Shown here one piece after another: positions 30,601 to 45,600 of a stretch of DNA of 64,000 nt (within the stretch, counting starts at the first letter, position 1; each line of letters opens with the position of its first letter). Source of the DNA: Bordetella avium (GTDB lineage Bacteria > Pseudomonadota > Gammaproteobacteria > Burkholderiales > Burkholderiaceae_B); assembly GCF_034424645.1 (NCBI RefSeq), contig NZ_CP139969.1, positions 1,736,001 to 1,800,000 of the forward strand. The letters run 5' to 3'. A program made the position numbers and the translations under genes. The notes under the pieces are model-generated. The model was not told where the DNA came from, made no database searches, and saw nothing but the letters and a program-made list of their open reading frames with translations.

Positions 30601-33600
30601 AACGTCAGCATGGATGCGGGCACGATTGCCCTGGTTGCCGGACGGCAGGGCAAGATCAGTGTGGACCTGGGCGGCAGAGCCTATGTCGGGATCAGCACGG
30701 GCGCCCAGGTCGTGGGCAATAAGGTGGATATCCGCGCAAACCAGACGATCCGGGGCGAATCGGCGCTTAGCGCTTACTCGGTCAAGGCGGTAGGCGCCGA
30801 TGTCAGCCGTCATGAGGTCACGATACGCCCGCAGTCTGTCATCGAGGTCAGTGGCTCGCGTTCGGCTTCCGACACGATCGATTCCGCTGGCATGACGGTG
30901 GTGCAGGCCCAGGGGAATTACGATAGCCCAGGCATGTTGGATCTGGTGGCGACCAATGACATCACCTATGTACAGCGCAATAAGATTACCGGTGTATCGG
31001 GCTTTACCGTTACCTGGTCAAGCAATCATCTGAGCACCGAGGGGACGCTGGCCCAGGTGAAGGTCAATGGCGCTTTCTTGCGCAATACCTTTGGTGACGT
31101 CACGCTAGCGACGAACACACGCGGGGTGACCACGACCATCAGCGATATGCTGGTCGTATCGGTCTCCAGCGCCAGCAAGACGGACAGCAATAACAACCTG
31201 ACGGTGCGCAATAGCATCGAGGTCAATAATGCCTCGATCGAGGGCGACAATGTCGTGGTGCTGGCCGGCAGCGGCAAGGCCACCGATCCCCTGTCCACGG
31301 GCTACCTCATCGCCAATGACACGGTGTCCTTCACCATGGTGGGGGTGGCGCAGGTGCCTCTGGTCGGGAGCGGCGCGACGGCGCGGCAGATCAACACCAT
31401 CGTGATCGATGGCGCGGTGAGCACGGGCTCCCTGATCAAGGCGCAACGCAATGTGCGTCTGGAAACCAATCCCTCTTCGCTGGATCAGGCGCAGGTGAAT
31501 GGTTCAGTGCAGGTGATAGGCCTGAACCTCAACCCGACGGTCAAGCTGGCCAGCGGGGTGGTCGACAAGCGCTCCAGCCTGGTCGCCACCTCGGCGGCGA
31601 CACGCATCATCGCCGGGGTCAATAATGCCGCCAACATCTTTGTCATCCCGGCCGAGCTGCTCAAGGGGCTGCAAGGGCTGACATTGCCCACGCAGAACGA
31701 TCCCAAGGTGGTTTTCGATGCGAACTCGCCCCTGGTGCGGGCCATCATCGAAAAGCTGCTGGGCGCGAATTCGACCAGTTTGGACGGCGCAGGCGGCACG
31801 GTGAATATCGACATGCGCTATGAGCTGACCGCTTTCCGTGCCGAGGACATCGAAGTCAACGTCAGCACTGGCATGGTGATCAAGAAGGGCAACGATTATT
31901 ACTATTACGACAGTCTGGATAGTCGTAACCTGAACCTCGCCACCGAGAACTTCGGCAACAGCTATTGGAAGAAAAATCCGTCTACGCTCAAGGACGCCGA
32001 TCGCGAGGGCGCGCTGCCCTGGGATTTCGGCCAGTTCGCGGCCGACAAGGTGGGCAGTATTTACTATGTGCTCAAGACGGTGGATCTGGGCCAGCCCGTG
32101 CTGCGCTATGGCAGCCAGCAAAACATCATCAGCGAACAGATACGGACCCTGACGCGGATGCAGGCTTCGCACGCCTCGGACCCGCAGGCCGTCGCGCGTT
32201 ACCAGGCCAATATCCTGGCCTTGCAGCAGCAGCTGCAAAGCTTGCAGATGGTGGACGCCAAGGGGCAGTACCTCGATTCCTTCCAGACTTTTTATGTCGA
32301 GATTCCGAATCTGTACGCGTCGGGGGGCTCGGTCTATGTCAACGCGGCGGATGTCAGCGGCGTGAAGGCCCAGGGCATCGAGACCCGGGCCAATACCCAG
32401 ATCAACGTCGTCAATGATTCGCCGATGCTGATGAATGTGCAGGATGCCGTCGTCATGGACGGCACCATCATTCGTCCGGGGTCTGATGGCGAAATGAAGG
32501 TCTTCAAGACCGGCCATCTGTATGTCAATGACCTGTCGGTCAAGGGCTCGGGCGGCGCGGGCGTCGCCGAAGTCCGGGTGTTGCAAATGGAAAACGGCTG
32601 GGCAGCCGATCCCTTCGGCGGTGCGCTGGACGCAGAGATGCGCAGCCTGATGGGCCGTTCGCCGGTAGACCTGAACCTCTTGGGCGCAGTCGTCAACCCC
32701 CTGGGTAAGGTGTCGGTAGTCAATGCGCTGGGCAGCATCAATGTCAGCGGCACCATCTCGGCGCAGAGCCTGGACATCCAGGCCAAGGGCAATTTCAGCC
32801 TGCAAAGCGAGGGCTGGTTCAATAGCGGCGCCGATCCGACCCTGTTGCAAAACAGCTGGCAGTCCGTCATCAACTCGCTCAAAAACAATAGCCAGAGCAC
32901 CAGCGCCAAAGAGACGGATCTGGATGTGCTGCTCAAATGGGGCTATCAAAACCTCGGGTCTTTTGCTTCGTATCTGAATGCGGATACGGCGGCGCGCGAT
33001 TCGCGCATCTTTGCGCTGGGCGCGGTCAATATTGCGGCTCTGACGCTGAACATCGACGGCAAGATCCAAAGCGGCGTGACCGATGCCTATATCCGCATCG
33101 ATGCCTCGTTCCAGGGCGATCGGGACAAGTCTTTGCAGGATAACAGCGGCTATGCCAGCCGTGGTGTGTCGTACAGCGCCGATGGCTCGATGAAGCGTTT
33201 TGGCGCCATCACGGGACGCTTCGATTACGCCACCCAAACCATTATTCTCGACCCCGTGCGTCTGGCGGGCGGCAGTATCACCCTGACCGGGCAGATCGTT
33301 TCCGTCGGAAATGGCAATCTGATCGTGGCCAATGGCTACGCTTCAGTGCATATCGATAATCAAACCAACTATGCCCTGGTGACGGGCGACATCGATGTAA
33401 GCACCTACCGCCGTGGCCGCATCGACATTGTCGATACGGCGCGCGGCCAGCGCGATCTCTACGAACTCAATGGCCAGAACCAGGTCGTGCACACGGTCTG
33501 GAACAAATTCGTTCAAGTGAGCAACCCGGGTCTGGGCCAGCCGGGCTGGGTCTGGGTCTACGACAATGGCCAGGGCGTGCGGGATGGCAAAGGCCAGACC

Positions 33601-36600
33601 GCCTTGGTGGGCAGCCTGGGCAATGCTTTGACCACCACTTACAAGCCCGCAGCGGGTCAGGTCATGGTGTGGGTCATGGGGTGGGACTCCAGCAATACCG
33701 CCACCACGATTTATGTCACCAAGAACCTGAACCTGATTGGCGAGAATGTCGATCCGCTGGGCTGGCTGACCGACCGCAACACCACCAAGACCGGGCCCAC
33801 CGTGATCTACACCCAGCCGCGTCCGGTGCTGGTGTCGACCGTCGTGGCCTATACCGATGCTTCGTCCGTGCCTGATGTCTTGAAGGGGCAATTGCAGGGC
33901 AGCGGCAAGCTCAATGACGTAATCGTGCCGGGCAATGTGGCGGGCACGAATCAGCAAATCGATAGCTCCAGCTTTGTGGTCAGCTATCGTAAGTTCAACA
34001 CAAACGTCATTTTGCGCAACGAAGGCCCCTACCATAGCGGCGGGGGCTGGTTGCGCGTGAAGACCACGACGCTGACGCAGATTGTCGAGAAAAAGCAGCA
34101 GGAGCTCTTCACTTTCTATGTGCCTGCTTCGCAGGATGTCAACCTCACTTTCCTGGGTTCCAGCACGCAGCCCAACGCGGTCTATATCCGCAGCAATGGC
34201 GATGTCACCCTGGGGGGCAACATCACCGTCGGCAATGGTCAAAGCGTCTACATCGAGGCGGTGTCGGCGGCCAAGCCCACATCGATCTCCACCCGGGGCG
34301 ATGTGGGTGTTCTGGTGCGTAAGCCGGATGGCCAGATTCCTGCGGATGGGGCGACAGTCAATGTGACGGCCCTGGCCTTGAGCGGCGCAATTCAGCTCAA
34401 TATCCTGGGTTCTTCGGGCTATACCCGTGCCGAAGCCCGCAACGATATCCGTCTGACCTATTTCTCGGAGGGCGGCGCAGGCTCCAAGGCCTTTTTGCAG
34501 AAAGTGGCCTCGTCGGCCGGCACGGTGTATGTCGAGGCGCTGAACGGGATCTTCTCGCATGCGTCGGCAGGCAACGCGACAGTGGTGTCCGGCAACCGGG
34601 TGGAGCTGAACGCGGGCTATGGCGCCATCGGAACAGCGGCGCGCGCCTTGACGATTCAGGCCCGCCAGGGTTTCGCCGCCCAGGCGGGTTTGGCAGGGGG
34701 GGCTGCGGGTGCGGATAAGAGCATCTATGTGGCGCAGAACGTCGCCAATGCCGATCTGGTGCTGGTCAAGCCGGTGAACTGGGCCAATCCGCAGGCATCG
34801 GTGTACTCGCAGTTGGGCAGCGTGAGCATTACCCTTAACGGCGGCTCGCTGCTCGATGGCGAGCTGGCCGATACGCGCACGGCGACCCAGAAGGCCTATC
34901 CGGCGGTCACGGCAAAGATTCTGGCCGATATGGCCGCGCAACTGGCCCAATACGAAGGCTATTGGTCAGGGGTGCGCGCCTTGCAGACGGCCAACATCAG
35001 CCTGGGCGGCGCCGGGACCTATCTGAGCACCGCGCTGGAAGGCGATGGCCAGTATTTGACCGTGACCTTCAACAGCCTCGGCCAATACGAGGCCATGCTC
35101 AAGGCCGCTGTCGATAGCGGCCGCCTGGTGCGGCTGGCCTATAACAACAGCCTGAACGGCAATCTGCGCGAGGAAGTGCTAGGCAAACTGATTGCTCTGT
35201 CCAATGACGGGCTGAGCTATCGCTTCCAGTTTGCGGTCTATGACACGGTGTCGGGCCAGTTTGCCGCGCCCGTATCGATGGCGGCGCTGGGTTACACCGC
35301 GGGCAGCCAGGGTGTGCTGTATGGCCCGGCCTATGGCCTGGCCGGCGTGAACGAGCGTTCCGATGAGAACCTGCCCATTAGTTTTACCTTGCCTGCAACG
35401 GGGGCCAGTCAGGTGCTGGGCTCCACCATATTGCGACTGACGCTGACGCAGGCGCAGCGCGCGCAGCTCGCCCAAATGCTCAATGGCAGCAGGGATGCGG
35501 AGGCTTTGGCGGCCCTGCGCCAGTTCAGCTATGTGGAAATTGGCGGCCAGCGTCTGCTGATCGATCAGGTTCTGCCGGTGCTGGACAGCGGAGGCTACGC
35601 CTGGTCGCAGAGCTTTGATACGGTGTTGATCACGCTTAAGGCGCCCTATGTGGGTAATCTGGGCAATAACCAGACGAGCGTGAGCCTGGTGTTCGGCAAT
35701 GATGCCGGCCAGTTTAGCGCTGGGGAGCAAAGCGGCCAGACGGGTGTTCTGTTGCCGCCAGTGCCTGAGCCCGGCAGCATGGTGTCGGGCCTGTCCGCGG
35801 GCGATACCGACGTCAGTGCGCGTGTGATCGCCATGATCGACGCCTATAACGCGGCCAATCCTATGTCGCGTATCTATACCGGCCCGGGCTCGATCTACGA
35901 TGTCTTGACTCAAACCGGGGCGCACAGCGCAGGTTCTGTCATCGAGCGCACCACGACCCGCAATACGATCGCCCTGGCGGGCAACGCCTTGGGGTGGCAG
36001 GTTCCCGATGGCCTGTCGGTATCCGAGTATGTGGCATGGCTGAACCATCCCGCCAATGGGATAGTTGGCAGCGAGATCAAGCTGACCATCGACGGCGTCG
36101 AGGTTATCCGGCGCATCCAGTCTCTGGATCTGCTGCGCGCCGATGGGTCAGCGTCCTTGGGGGTGTCTCGCAGCGACAACTATCTGTCGCTGGTGCTTGA
36201 CGACAGCGTCACCCTGGCGAGCTATTACGTCAAAGACGGCGCCGGCATCGTGCTTGCCCAGTCCTTGCCGCCGGCCATCGTGTTTGGCCTGACTGGTTTG
36301 GGACGCGGCAGCAATGACGCCAATGTGGGCTATGTGCTGCAACGCGGCCTGGGGGCACAGGCCTTGCAGCAGGGCAGTGTGCAGATCGATAGCCGTTCCA
36401 TCGTCAATGGCACGGGCAACCTTACCTACTACCAATACACCGCCAGCGGTGCTGCGTACACGTCTTTCGTAGATCTGGGCAATGGCTTTACCTGGGATCT
36501 GAGCACATCCAGCCTGAGCCAGGCCGAGCGTACGCAGCTGCTGCATACGATTAAAACCCTGTTGAGCAGCAATCAGAACCTCTCTTTGACCGGCCTGGGC

Positions 36601-39600
36601 CTGTTCATCGGCAACGACGGTTCCGGCCCGACAGGCCAGCAACTGCATCTCTACGATGGCGGTGATCTGCGGGTGCTGACGGTGGTGGATGAATTCGGCA
36701 ACCCGCTGACGGCGCAGAGCCCGGACAGCGCCTGGCTGAAAGGCCGCATCGTTTTCGAGGGCAAGCTCTACGCCGAGAAAACGCAGTTGGAGAATTTGGA
36801 CGCCTATCGGAACACCAATATCAACGATGCGGACTGGCGCCAGCATTACACCCCCAATCTGAACGGCATGGTCATCAATGCCGGCATCCGCCTGACCGAA
36901 AAGGGCTTCTCTCAGCAGGCGCTGTCCTCATCGGGCGCGGTGTCCTTGACGCTGTCGGGCAATGACGCCTTGTTCCAGGGGCAGCGGGTGGAGTTGAGTT
37001 TTGGACGCTCGGGTCAGTCTCTGGTGTATTACATCAAGAGTGTGAATGGCCGTGTGGTGACGCTGGCGGACTCGGTTGATAACGCTTTCCTGGCCAATGG
37101 CAAGGCGCTCACGCTCGAGCAATTGCTGCAATCAGCGGGGGCATCTCCCGGCGCGGTGACGGTCAGGCTTTTGGACACCTCGGCGGCAGGCGCTTCTGTT
37201 GCCAGCGATAACGTCATCAAGCTGGACAGCCTGAATATCGTGCCGCTGCTCGATGCCCAAGGCAATGTGACCGGCTATCGCAATCTGGCGAACTACGACC
37301 GTGTTTACCTGAATGGCGTACAGGCCAAAGACGGTTCTACGGTCAGCCTGCAAAACAATGTTGCCTATTACGTGTTGATAGAAAATGGCAACACCATTCG
37401 CCTGTTCGTCTCCAAGGAACAGGCCGTGCTGCATCAACAAATCGCCTTGCTGATGCAAACGCCGCAAGGCCAGGCACTGGCCAAGGCGCTCTTTACCGAT
37501 GCCGGGATTACGCCCCAGTTGCTCGCGGGTTTTGCCGCCGCAGATCTGCGCGGCATGTTTACCGTAAGCACACGGGTGTTTCAGACGCAGGACGTGCTTG
37601 CAACGGGCGGCCTGAGCGAGCAGATGTTGGCCTTGCACGGACAGTTGCAGGGGCAGGCCTATAACCCCAACTTCCTGCCCTCCATTCTGGACGCGGCGGG
37701 TTTGGCGGGCTTGTTGAAGTCGATACGCAACCAGGCGGTCTATGACTACGTAATCGAGCAGGAACAGGCGCAAACCGCCGAATATCATAGCTACTGGCGC
37801 GAGCGCATGACGGCGGTTGCGGGGGCCTCTTCCGCCCTCAGCGCCGTGGGCGCGGGCAGCTTCAAGCTTCAGGACAGGTTTATCGTGGACGATGGCCAGG
37901 GCGGTTTGCGCGCACTGGTGACAGGCGACGAGATCTATTTCCGCGATGCGGTGGGGGGCCTGCGCGCCGATACGGTCTATTACGCCATCGTTGACGCCGA
38001 TGGGACCATCCGGCTGGCGGCGACACGCAGCGACGCCATGCTCTATCAGACCGGCGCTGGTCAGAACGACGGTTTGCTGGCCCTGTATCCCAATATGGGG
38101 CAGGCCCTTACGCTCGATTTCCAAGCCTCCGATCTTGCGGGCGCCCGGGCCTATACGCGCAACTATGTATTGAAGGATGAGGCGCCGGCCCAGAGCGCCG
38201 AAGAGCGGGCGCGCTACGGTGCGACTTACCAGACCGGATATTTCTTCTATTTCACGTCGGCGGCCCTGCGCAATATCGAAAACAACCTGCTGTATCCGCT
38301 GTCTCCCACCATCAATGAACAGGTGTTCGACATTGAAAGCGATGCCGAAGGCGCACCGCAGGCCGACCGCTTCCTGAACATCAAAGCGGGTCAGGACATT
38401 GTGTTGCGTACCTCGGGCCAGGGGGCTATCGGCGCGGAGCTAGGGGAGTACACCTTGAAGCTCCCCGACCTCAGCACCGTTGGGGAGCAGGAAAGGGCCA
38501 ATATCTTTGACTCTCTGCCGGAGGCCGACAAAGCGCTGCTGTCGCGCGTCAATGCTTCTAATCTGGCCGGGGTGTATCGAGCGGTCTACCGCTACATCGG
38601 CCCGGCTGGCACGGTGTCGCTGGATCGCGGCAGCATAGACTTTTCTGATAGCAGTCTCTGGCAGGCCGTGAATCCGCTGCTGTCTAACGACGAAGCGCTC
38701 TTGCTGGGCAGCACCCTGGCGGCAGGCAGCGAGTTGCAATTCCTCTTCGCGGAGAACTTCGGCTTGTTTAAGAACACGGCCGATGTGTTTGTGTACAACA
38801 GCAAACTGGCGGCAACGGATGCGCAGCGTGCGCAGTTGCAAGCCAATATCGATGCCGCACGCGCCAATAAGCTGCATATCGTAGACATTGGCAACGGGGT
38901 GCTCGACACGGTCTGGAGAGCGGTCCCGGTGCCTTTCATCGCACGCGATGGCGCGAGTGGCGCTGCGCTGCAAGCCGGCGCGTTGGTCAGCGATATGCGC
39001 GATGCCCGCTATCTGACCGTGAACCTGACCCGCTCGCTAGCCGTGCAGGCCGTAAGCGGCGTGGTGTCCGCCTATAGCGATACGACGGTGGGCCTGGATT
39101 CCCCTCAGGGCAATCTCCGCTTGGGTGAGGTGCGGGGCGCGAAGGGCATTACGATCAACGCCCAATCGGGTTCTATTATCGGAACGGGCAGTGGGGCGCT
39201 GATCAGCCAGGGCAAGGTAAGCCTGGTGGCCAAGCAGGACATCGCGGGCGGCACGCGCGACGGCAATGGCGTTTATCAGTACGACGGCAGCAAGGCCTTG
39301 CAGCTGCGCTTGCAGTCCGGGCATGCGCTCTATGTCGAAGCAGGGGGGGTCGCGAGAGTGGCGCAGCAAGGCGCTGAGGACCTCAATCTTGCGCTGGCCA
39401 ATACCCAAGGCACGGCACAGGCGGGGTCCAGCTACCAGGCGCAGGCGAATCTGCGCGTGGGCCAGGTGATCGCGGCCGGCAACGTCAGCTTGCAGGCGGG
39501 CGAGTCCATCCTGAATGCCATGACGCCGGGGCAGCGCCAGTTCGCCAACGTCTCGCTGAGCGAGCTGGCGCCTCAGGCGCTGGACGCCTTGGGTTACGCC

Positions 39601-42600
39601 CGCGAGGTGGTGCTGATTGCCGGCCATGCTGTCGGGCAGCTGGGCTCGGATCTTAGCCAGGAAGGCTCGCCGCTGCTGGTCGATCTGCCGTCGGGCGATG
39701 CCGCAGCGCTGCTCAAGGCTCAGGCCGGTAGCAGCCTGAATGTGTACGGCATGCAAAGCCTGAGGCTAGGCGGTGTCGAGGTGATGGACAGCCAAGGCCA
39801 GCGCGGGGATGCGCGCTTGTACGCGCTGGTGGACATCGTCAATGGAACGACAGCCGGGCAGGCGGCCTTGACCGCCGGAAATGCCTGGTTGGGCGCGCTG
39901 GCTGGTCGCATCGGCGGGGTGGATCAGCCCTTGCGCACCGATCTCTCGGGCTATTTGATGGCGTCGGCGCAGGGCTCGATTGCCGTCAGCCAAGTGGGCG
40001 CGCATCGTTTGGCGCTGGCCCATATCGAGTCGCGCAGCCGTGCTGATATCCGGCTCTCCAGCCAGACAGACATCGTCAATGACAAGGTCATGCACGCCGG
40101 ACTTTCCGATGCGCGCAATACGCCGGTTGTCATCGGCGGTAATCTGTATTTCCAGGCAGGCGGATCGGTAGGCGACTATAGAAAGGCGGATGTCGCCGGG
40201 GCAAGCGCTAATGATGCGCTGATCGTCGCGGCCATCGGCTCGCAGTCCACCATCAATGTGCAGGCCCTTGGGGACGTGGCGCTGATTCAGATGGCAGAGG
40301 GCAGCGACGCCCAGGGTGCGGTGCGCACCTTGGGGCTGAACGTGGGTGCCATCCAGGCGCGCAATGTATGGCTGGCCGCGCGTTCGGATCAGGCGGGCAA
40401 TGGCGGCGATATGGTGCTGTCCGCTGATGCAGTTCTGCGGGCGACGGCTGTGGCCAGCCTGCTGGCCGGCAACAATCTCTTGGTAGCGGGCAATGGGCAG
40501 TCCTCGGGCCTGATTGCCGCCGGGCAGCGCATCAATATGCGCGTTGACCGGGACGACCGGGGCAGCCTGGGCAAGGCGAGCACCCTCACGGTGCAAGGCC
40601 GCATGCTGGCTCCTGAGATCAGCCTTCATGGCAGCGATACGGGCGCCACGACTATCTTGTTGAGCGCGACGGCCGAGGTTGGCGGCGCCCTGGCTGACAA
40701 TGGGGAGCTGACCCAGGGCCGCCTGATGGACATCGTGGCTGGCTCCGGCCAGGATGATATTCAGATCCGTGCGCGGCTGATCACACAGCAGCAGTTGACG
40801 ATTTCGCTGGCCGCGGGCGAAAACACGGCGACGCTGGATGCCACCGAGGTGCGGGGCAGCGTCAACGTCTCGAGTGCGGCGGGCAAGGACACGATGGTTG
40901 TCCGGGCCTCGCAGATTGCTGACCGGTTGACGATCGAGGCAGGCGATGGCGACAACCTCGTGCTGCTGGACAGGGTGACCGTGGGTGGCGATACCGCCAT
41001 CACGACGGGTCTCGGCGCCGACCAGATCACCGTGCTGGACAGCGATCTGACGGGTGACCTGACGATCAACGCGGGCGCGGGCGACAACACCGTGCGTTTG
41101 GAAACGGTGACAGTCGGCGGCGATAGCGCGATCAACACGGGCATCGGTGCCGACCAGATCACCGTGCTGGACAGCGGCCTGACGGGCGATCTGACGATCC
41201 GTGCCGGCGACGGCGTGAAGGTAGTGCTTCTAGACACGGTGACCGTGGGTGGCGACACCGCCATCACGACGGGCATCGGCGCCGACCAGATCACGCTGTT
41301 GGATAGCAGCCTGGCGGGTGGGCTGACGATCAGCTCGGGCGACGGCGACAACATCGTCCGTCTGGACACGATGACGGTCGGCGCAGACACCGCCATCACA
41401 GCGGGCATCGGCGCCGACCAGATCACGCTGTTGGACAGCGGCCTGACGGGCGATCTGACGATCAGCGCGGGCGCGGGCGACAACACCGTTCGTTTGGATA
41501 CGGTGACGGTCGGCGCAGACACCGCCATCACGGCGGGCATCGGCGCTGACCAGATCACCGTGTTGGACAGCAGCCTGACGGGTGGACTGACGATCAGCTC
41601 GGGCGACGGCGACAACATCGTCCGTCTGGACACGGTGACGGTCGGCGGGGACACCGCCATCACGGCGGGCATCGGGGCTGACCAGATCACGCTGTTGGAT
41701 AGCAGCCTGGCGGGTGGGCTGACGATCAGCTCGGGCGATGGCGACAACATCGTCCGTTTGGAGACGGTGATGGTTGGCGCAGACACCGCCATCACGGCGG
41801 GCATCGGCGCTGACCAGATCACGCTGTTGGACAGCGGCCTGAGCGGCGATCTGACGATCAGCGCGGGCGCGGGCGACAACACCGTTCGTTTGGATACGGT
41901 GACGGTCGGCGCAGACACCGCCATCACGGCGGGCATCGGCGCTGACCAGATCACCGTGTTGGACAGCAGCTTGGCGGGTGGGCTGACGATCAGCTCGGGC
42001 GATGGCGACAACATCGTCCGTCTGGACACGGTGACGGTCGGCGCAGACACCGCCATTACGGCGGGCATCGGCGCCGACCAGATCACCGTGCTGGACAGTG
42101 GCCTGACGGGCGATCTGACGATCAGCTCGGGCGACGGCGACAACCTCGTCCGTCTGGAGACGGTGACCGTAGGCGGCGACACCGCCATGACGACGGGCAT
42201 CGGCGCCGACCAGATCACGCTGTTGGACAGCGGCCTGACGGGTGGGCTGACGATCAGCTCGGGCGCGGGCGACAACATCGTCCGTCTGGAGACGGTGACC
42301 GTAGGCGGCGACACCGCCATGACGACGGGCATCGGCGATGATCAGATCACCCTCTTGCATACCGAGGGGCTGGGCAGCTTGCACATCACCGCAGGCGATG
42401 GGGAAAACACCGTACTGCTGTCTCACACCCGCCAGCAGGGCGCCACCACGATTCTGAGCGGCGACGGCCAGGATCTCATTACCCTGGATCGGGCGGATTT
42501 CTTCGGCCACTTGCACGTCGAAGCCGGGGCAGGCCATGACAAAATCTGGATGACACAGATTCTGCTAGGCGCCGGTGCGACCGTGCTGGGTGGCGAAGGC

Positions 42601-45600
42601 GACGATTACCTCTATCTGTCGGCGCGCTCATTGGCGGGGGGGATCGCTATTTCCGGCGGGTCCGGCAACGACTTAATCGTGCTGGATAAGCTTCCCTCTC
42701 TGACAAGCCAGCAGAGCACGGCGGGTCAGGTTGACCGTGTGGATGTCGATGGCGGCGCCGGGTCTAACCGCGTCATCGTCAATCTGGCCGAGACCCTGGT
42801 CGCTATCGTGATCAATGTTCACCATAGCGACGGCCAGGGCAATGAAAACCTCGCAGGGGTCAACCAGCTGACCATCAATGGCACGGCCCAGGACGAGACC
42901 TTTCTGGTGCGCGAGCATTTTGTTGCCAAGTTGACGCCGCAAGGCGCGGCTTACGCCGATGAGGTGCAACGTGTGAACTATGACCGCAGCTCGACGGGCG
43001 GCTTACGTTTGAATGGGGTGGACGGCGGCAATCGTTTCTATATCGACGGCAGCAGCGCGCCTCTTACGATTGACGGCGGCCTGGGCAGCGATCCCGCCAA
43101 AAAGAACGAGTTTCAGATCGGTCAGTTGTTCGGGTCGCAGCGCTTGCCTTCCAACCTGGCGGCGGGGGATGAAATCCACACCGCGCGCACCACGCAAGGC
43201 TATTTGTCGCGCGGCAATGCTTACGGCATGACGATTTATGGTGCGCAAAACAGCGTCAACGTATTCCGCGTCTACAGCAACGCCGCAACCCTGTCGCTGC
43301 ATGGCGGCAAACGCGACGACGCCTTTATGGTCTATGCCTTCAAAGAAGAGCAGGTGCAGGCGGATGGCAAGCGTGGCTATGTGATCAACGGGCCTTTGAA
43401 CATCGATGGCGGCGAGGGCATGAACACCTATACGGTGCTGGGCACCGAAGAGGACGATGCTTTCGTGCTGACCCAGGAGGGCATCCGTGGCGCCGGTTTG
43501 AACACCAGCTATCAAAATATCCAGCGCGTCAATCTCGATGCGTGCGAGGGTAACGACCATATCTATGTGTTGTCCACGCGTAGCAATGTGATCACCACCC
43601 TGATCGGCGGCAGCGGCAGCAACACCTTCGATCTGTCGGGTGATGTCGAGCGCAACACCATTGTGTCGGGTCACGCTGGTTCGCACGGGGTATTCGATGG
43701 CCGTCAGCCGGTCGTCATCTCTACTCAGCCCGGCGCTCTGGATGCCCAGGGGGGCGGCAGCTTGGCGCTGACGGTCAATCTGGACCCCAGTGTGCTGCCG
43801 CGCCCGGCCAGCGGTCAGGCCTATGTGTCGCTGACCGGCAATATGCTGGCGTCGGCCTTATACGGTTCGCTCGCGCAAGGCTCGGGCCTGTCACAGAGCG
43901 ACAGTCTGGCTGCGGTCTTGCAAGGGATGCGGGGTCGTGGCCTCTTGCTGTCGACCGACGGTGGCCAGACCTGGCACGAGAGCGTGGTGCTGAGTTTTGA
44001 CGCAAACGGTCTGGGCAATCAGGCTTGGGGGGAGACGCAGCAGGTACTGATCAAGCTGGAGAGTGGCGCTGGCATGGGTCTGCCGGTGCTGGATCTGGCG
44101 GGACGCGATTTGGCTTTGTCGGCATCTTTGCTGACCACCTTGCCCGGTTTGCAGGATGTGGCCTTGCCTGCCATTGTCGTGCCGATTGCAGGCTCTGCTT
44201 CTAACGGGTCGGTCAATGGTTCTGGCAAGATTTCGACCCCGCGCGCCACGGATCAGCCGGTGATCCGCATCGACCCGCTAAGTGAGGTGGGCTATGCCAA
44301 CTACCCGGATCAGCCTCATGATGTGTCCGGCATCCAAGGCGGTTTGCTGATCGAGGGTGGCAAACTGGATAAGCCAGACTACGACAGCAACTTGCGTGCT
44401 GGCGTTAGTTTGCCCAGCGAACGGGATGCGCCGCTTGGCTCGCGCCAGGCGGGCCAGACCTCGGCTGAACCGGCCAATAACCGTATCCGGGTGTTCGATG
44501 ACGGGATGTTGACGGGTCAGGTCGGCATGCAGGACCAGGCCGAGCAAATGAGCGGTCTGGGCCAGGTTTACAGCAATCCGCTGGCGGGCAATTTCGGCCG
44601 TATTACCGGCCTGGGTATGACCGCAGGCCTCGGTGCGGCGGCGGGCAGCTTCAGCCTGACGAGCGAGGCCGGTGTTCATGCCTATGACCGCGGCATTGTG
44701 TTCCATGGCGTGCAGTCGGTGAACACCCTGCTGGGCCAGGGGGATGACAGCTACACCGTGCGGCACGCCCCGGCAAGGACGGTAACCCTGGTGCAAGGCG
44801 GCGGAGGCAACAATACGCTGGTGGTCGCGGGCACTACCGTGGGCGGGAATGACCGGCCGGTCTTGCTCTTCGGTTCGACCAGCCAGGATGACCGCTATTA
44901 CACGGCCACAGCCGGCCAAAGGCAGGCGGGGCAGGCTTTGCAGTTTGCTCAGGCAGGCAAGAGCGTGCTGGATGCGCGGGGCGCCAGCCAGGGCGTGATT
45001 CTTTATGGCGGCGCGGGAGACGCGCTGATCTACGGCGGTTCGGGTAACGATCTCATTGCCGGTGGCGGCGGCAACAACGTCATCCACGCCGGGCAGGGCA
45101 ACAACATCGTGTTCGGCAATGCGGGCATGAATATTGATCTGTCCCGCCCCATGGATATGCGCGCCACGGTGGACCGGCAATCAAGGGATGCGCTGACACT
45201 CGTGCTCACCCCGGAGCAAGCCGCACAAGCGGCCATCGGCCGCTCGGCGGATCTGCTTGCGGGCGGGAGCAACACCATCACGGCGGGCGATGGCAACAAT
45301 ATCGTTTTTGCCAACTTCGGGCGTATGGTGACGGTGGAGCCGCTGAACTATCTGCGTATCCGCGGAGACTTTATCGACGCTGCCGCAGCGGGAGGCCAGG
45401 CGCGCTATCTGTCTGGCACCGGCCTGGTGGCGCTGGAAACCCTGGATGTGCCGGCAAGCGGCAATAACAGCATTGCGGTGGGCAGCGGCCGCAATGTGCT
45501 GCTTGGCGGCCTGGGTAATGACACGATCCGGGCGGCGGGCGGCTTCAACCTCATCGCCGGCAACGCCGGGCTGGCGCTGTTTACGGCAGCCGGCCGTATC

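Noticed and set aside
40761..42332. A 523-codon open frame on the minus strand across the 132-bp repeats
   Set aside because: It is the reverse of an exact in-frame tandem repeat; one open unit makes the whole array open. The plus-strand frame continues on both sides with the same protein style.
40924..42639. CRISPR array
   Set aside because: The units are 132 bp, contiguous without spacers and coding in one frame.
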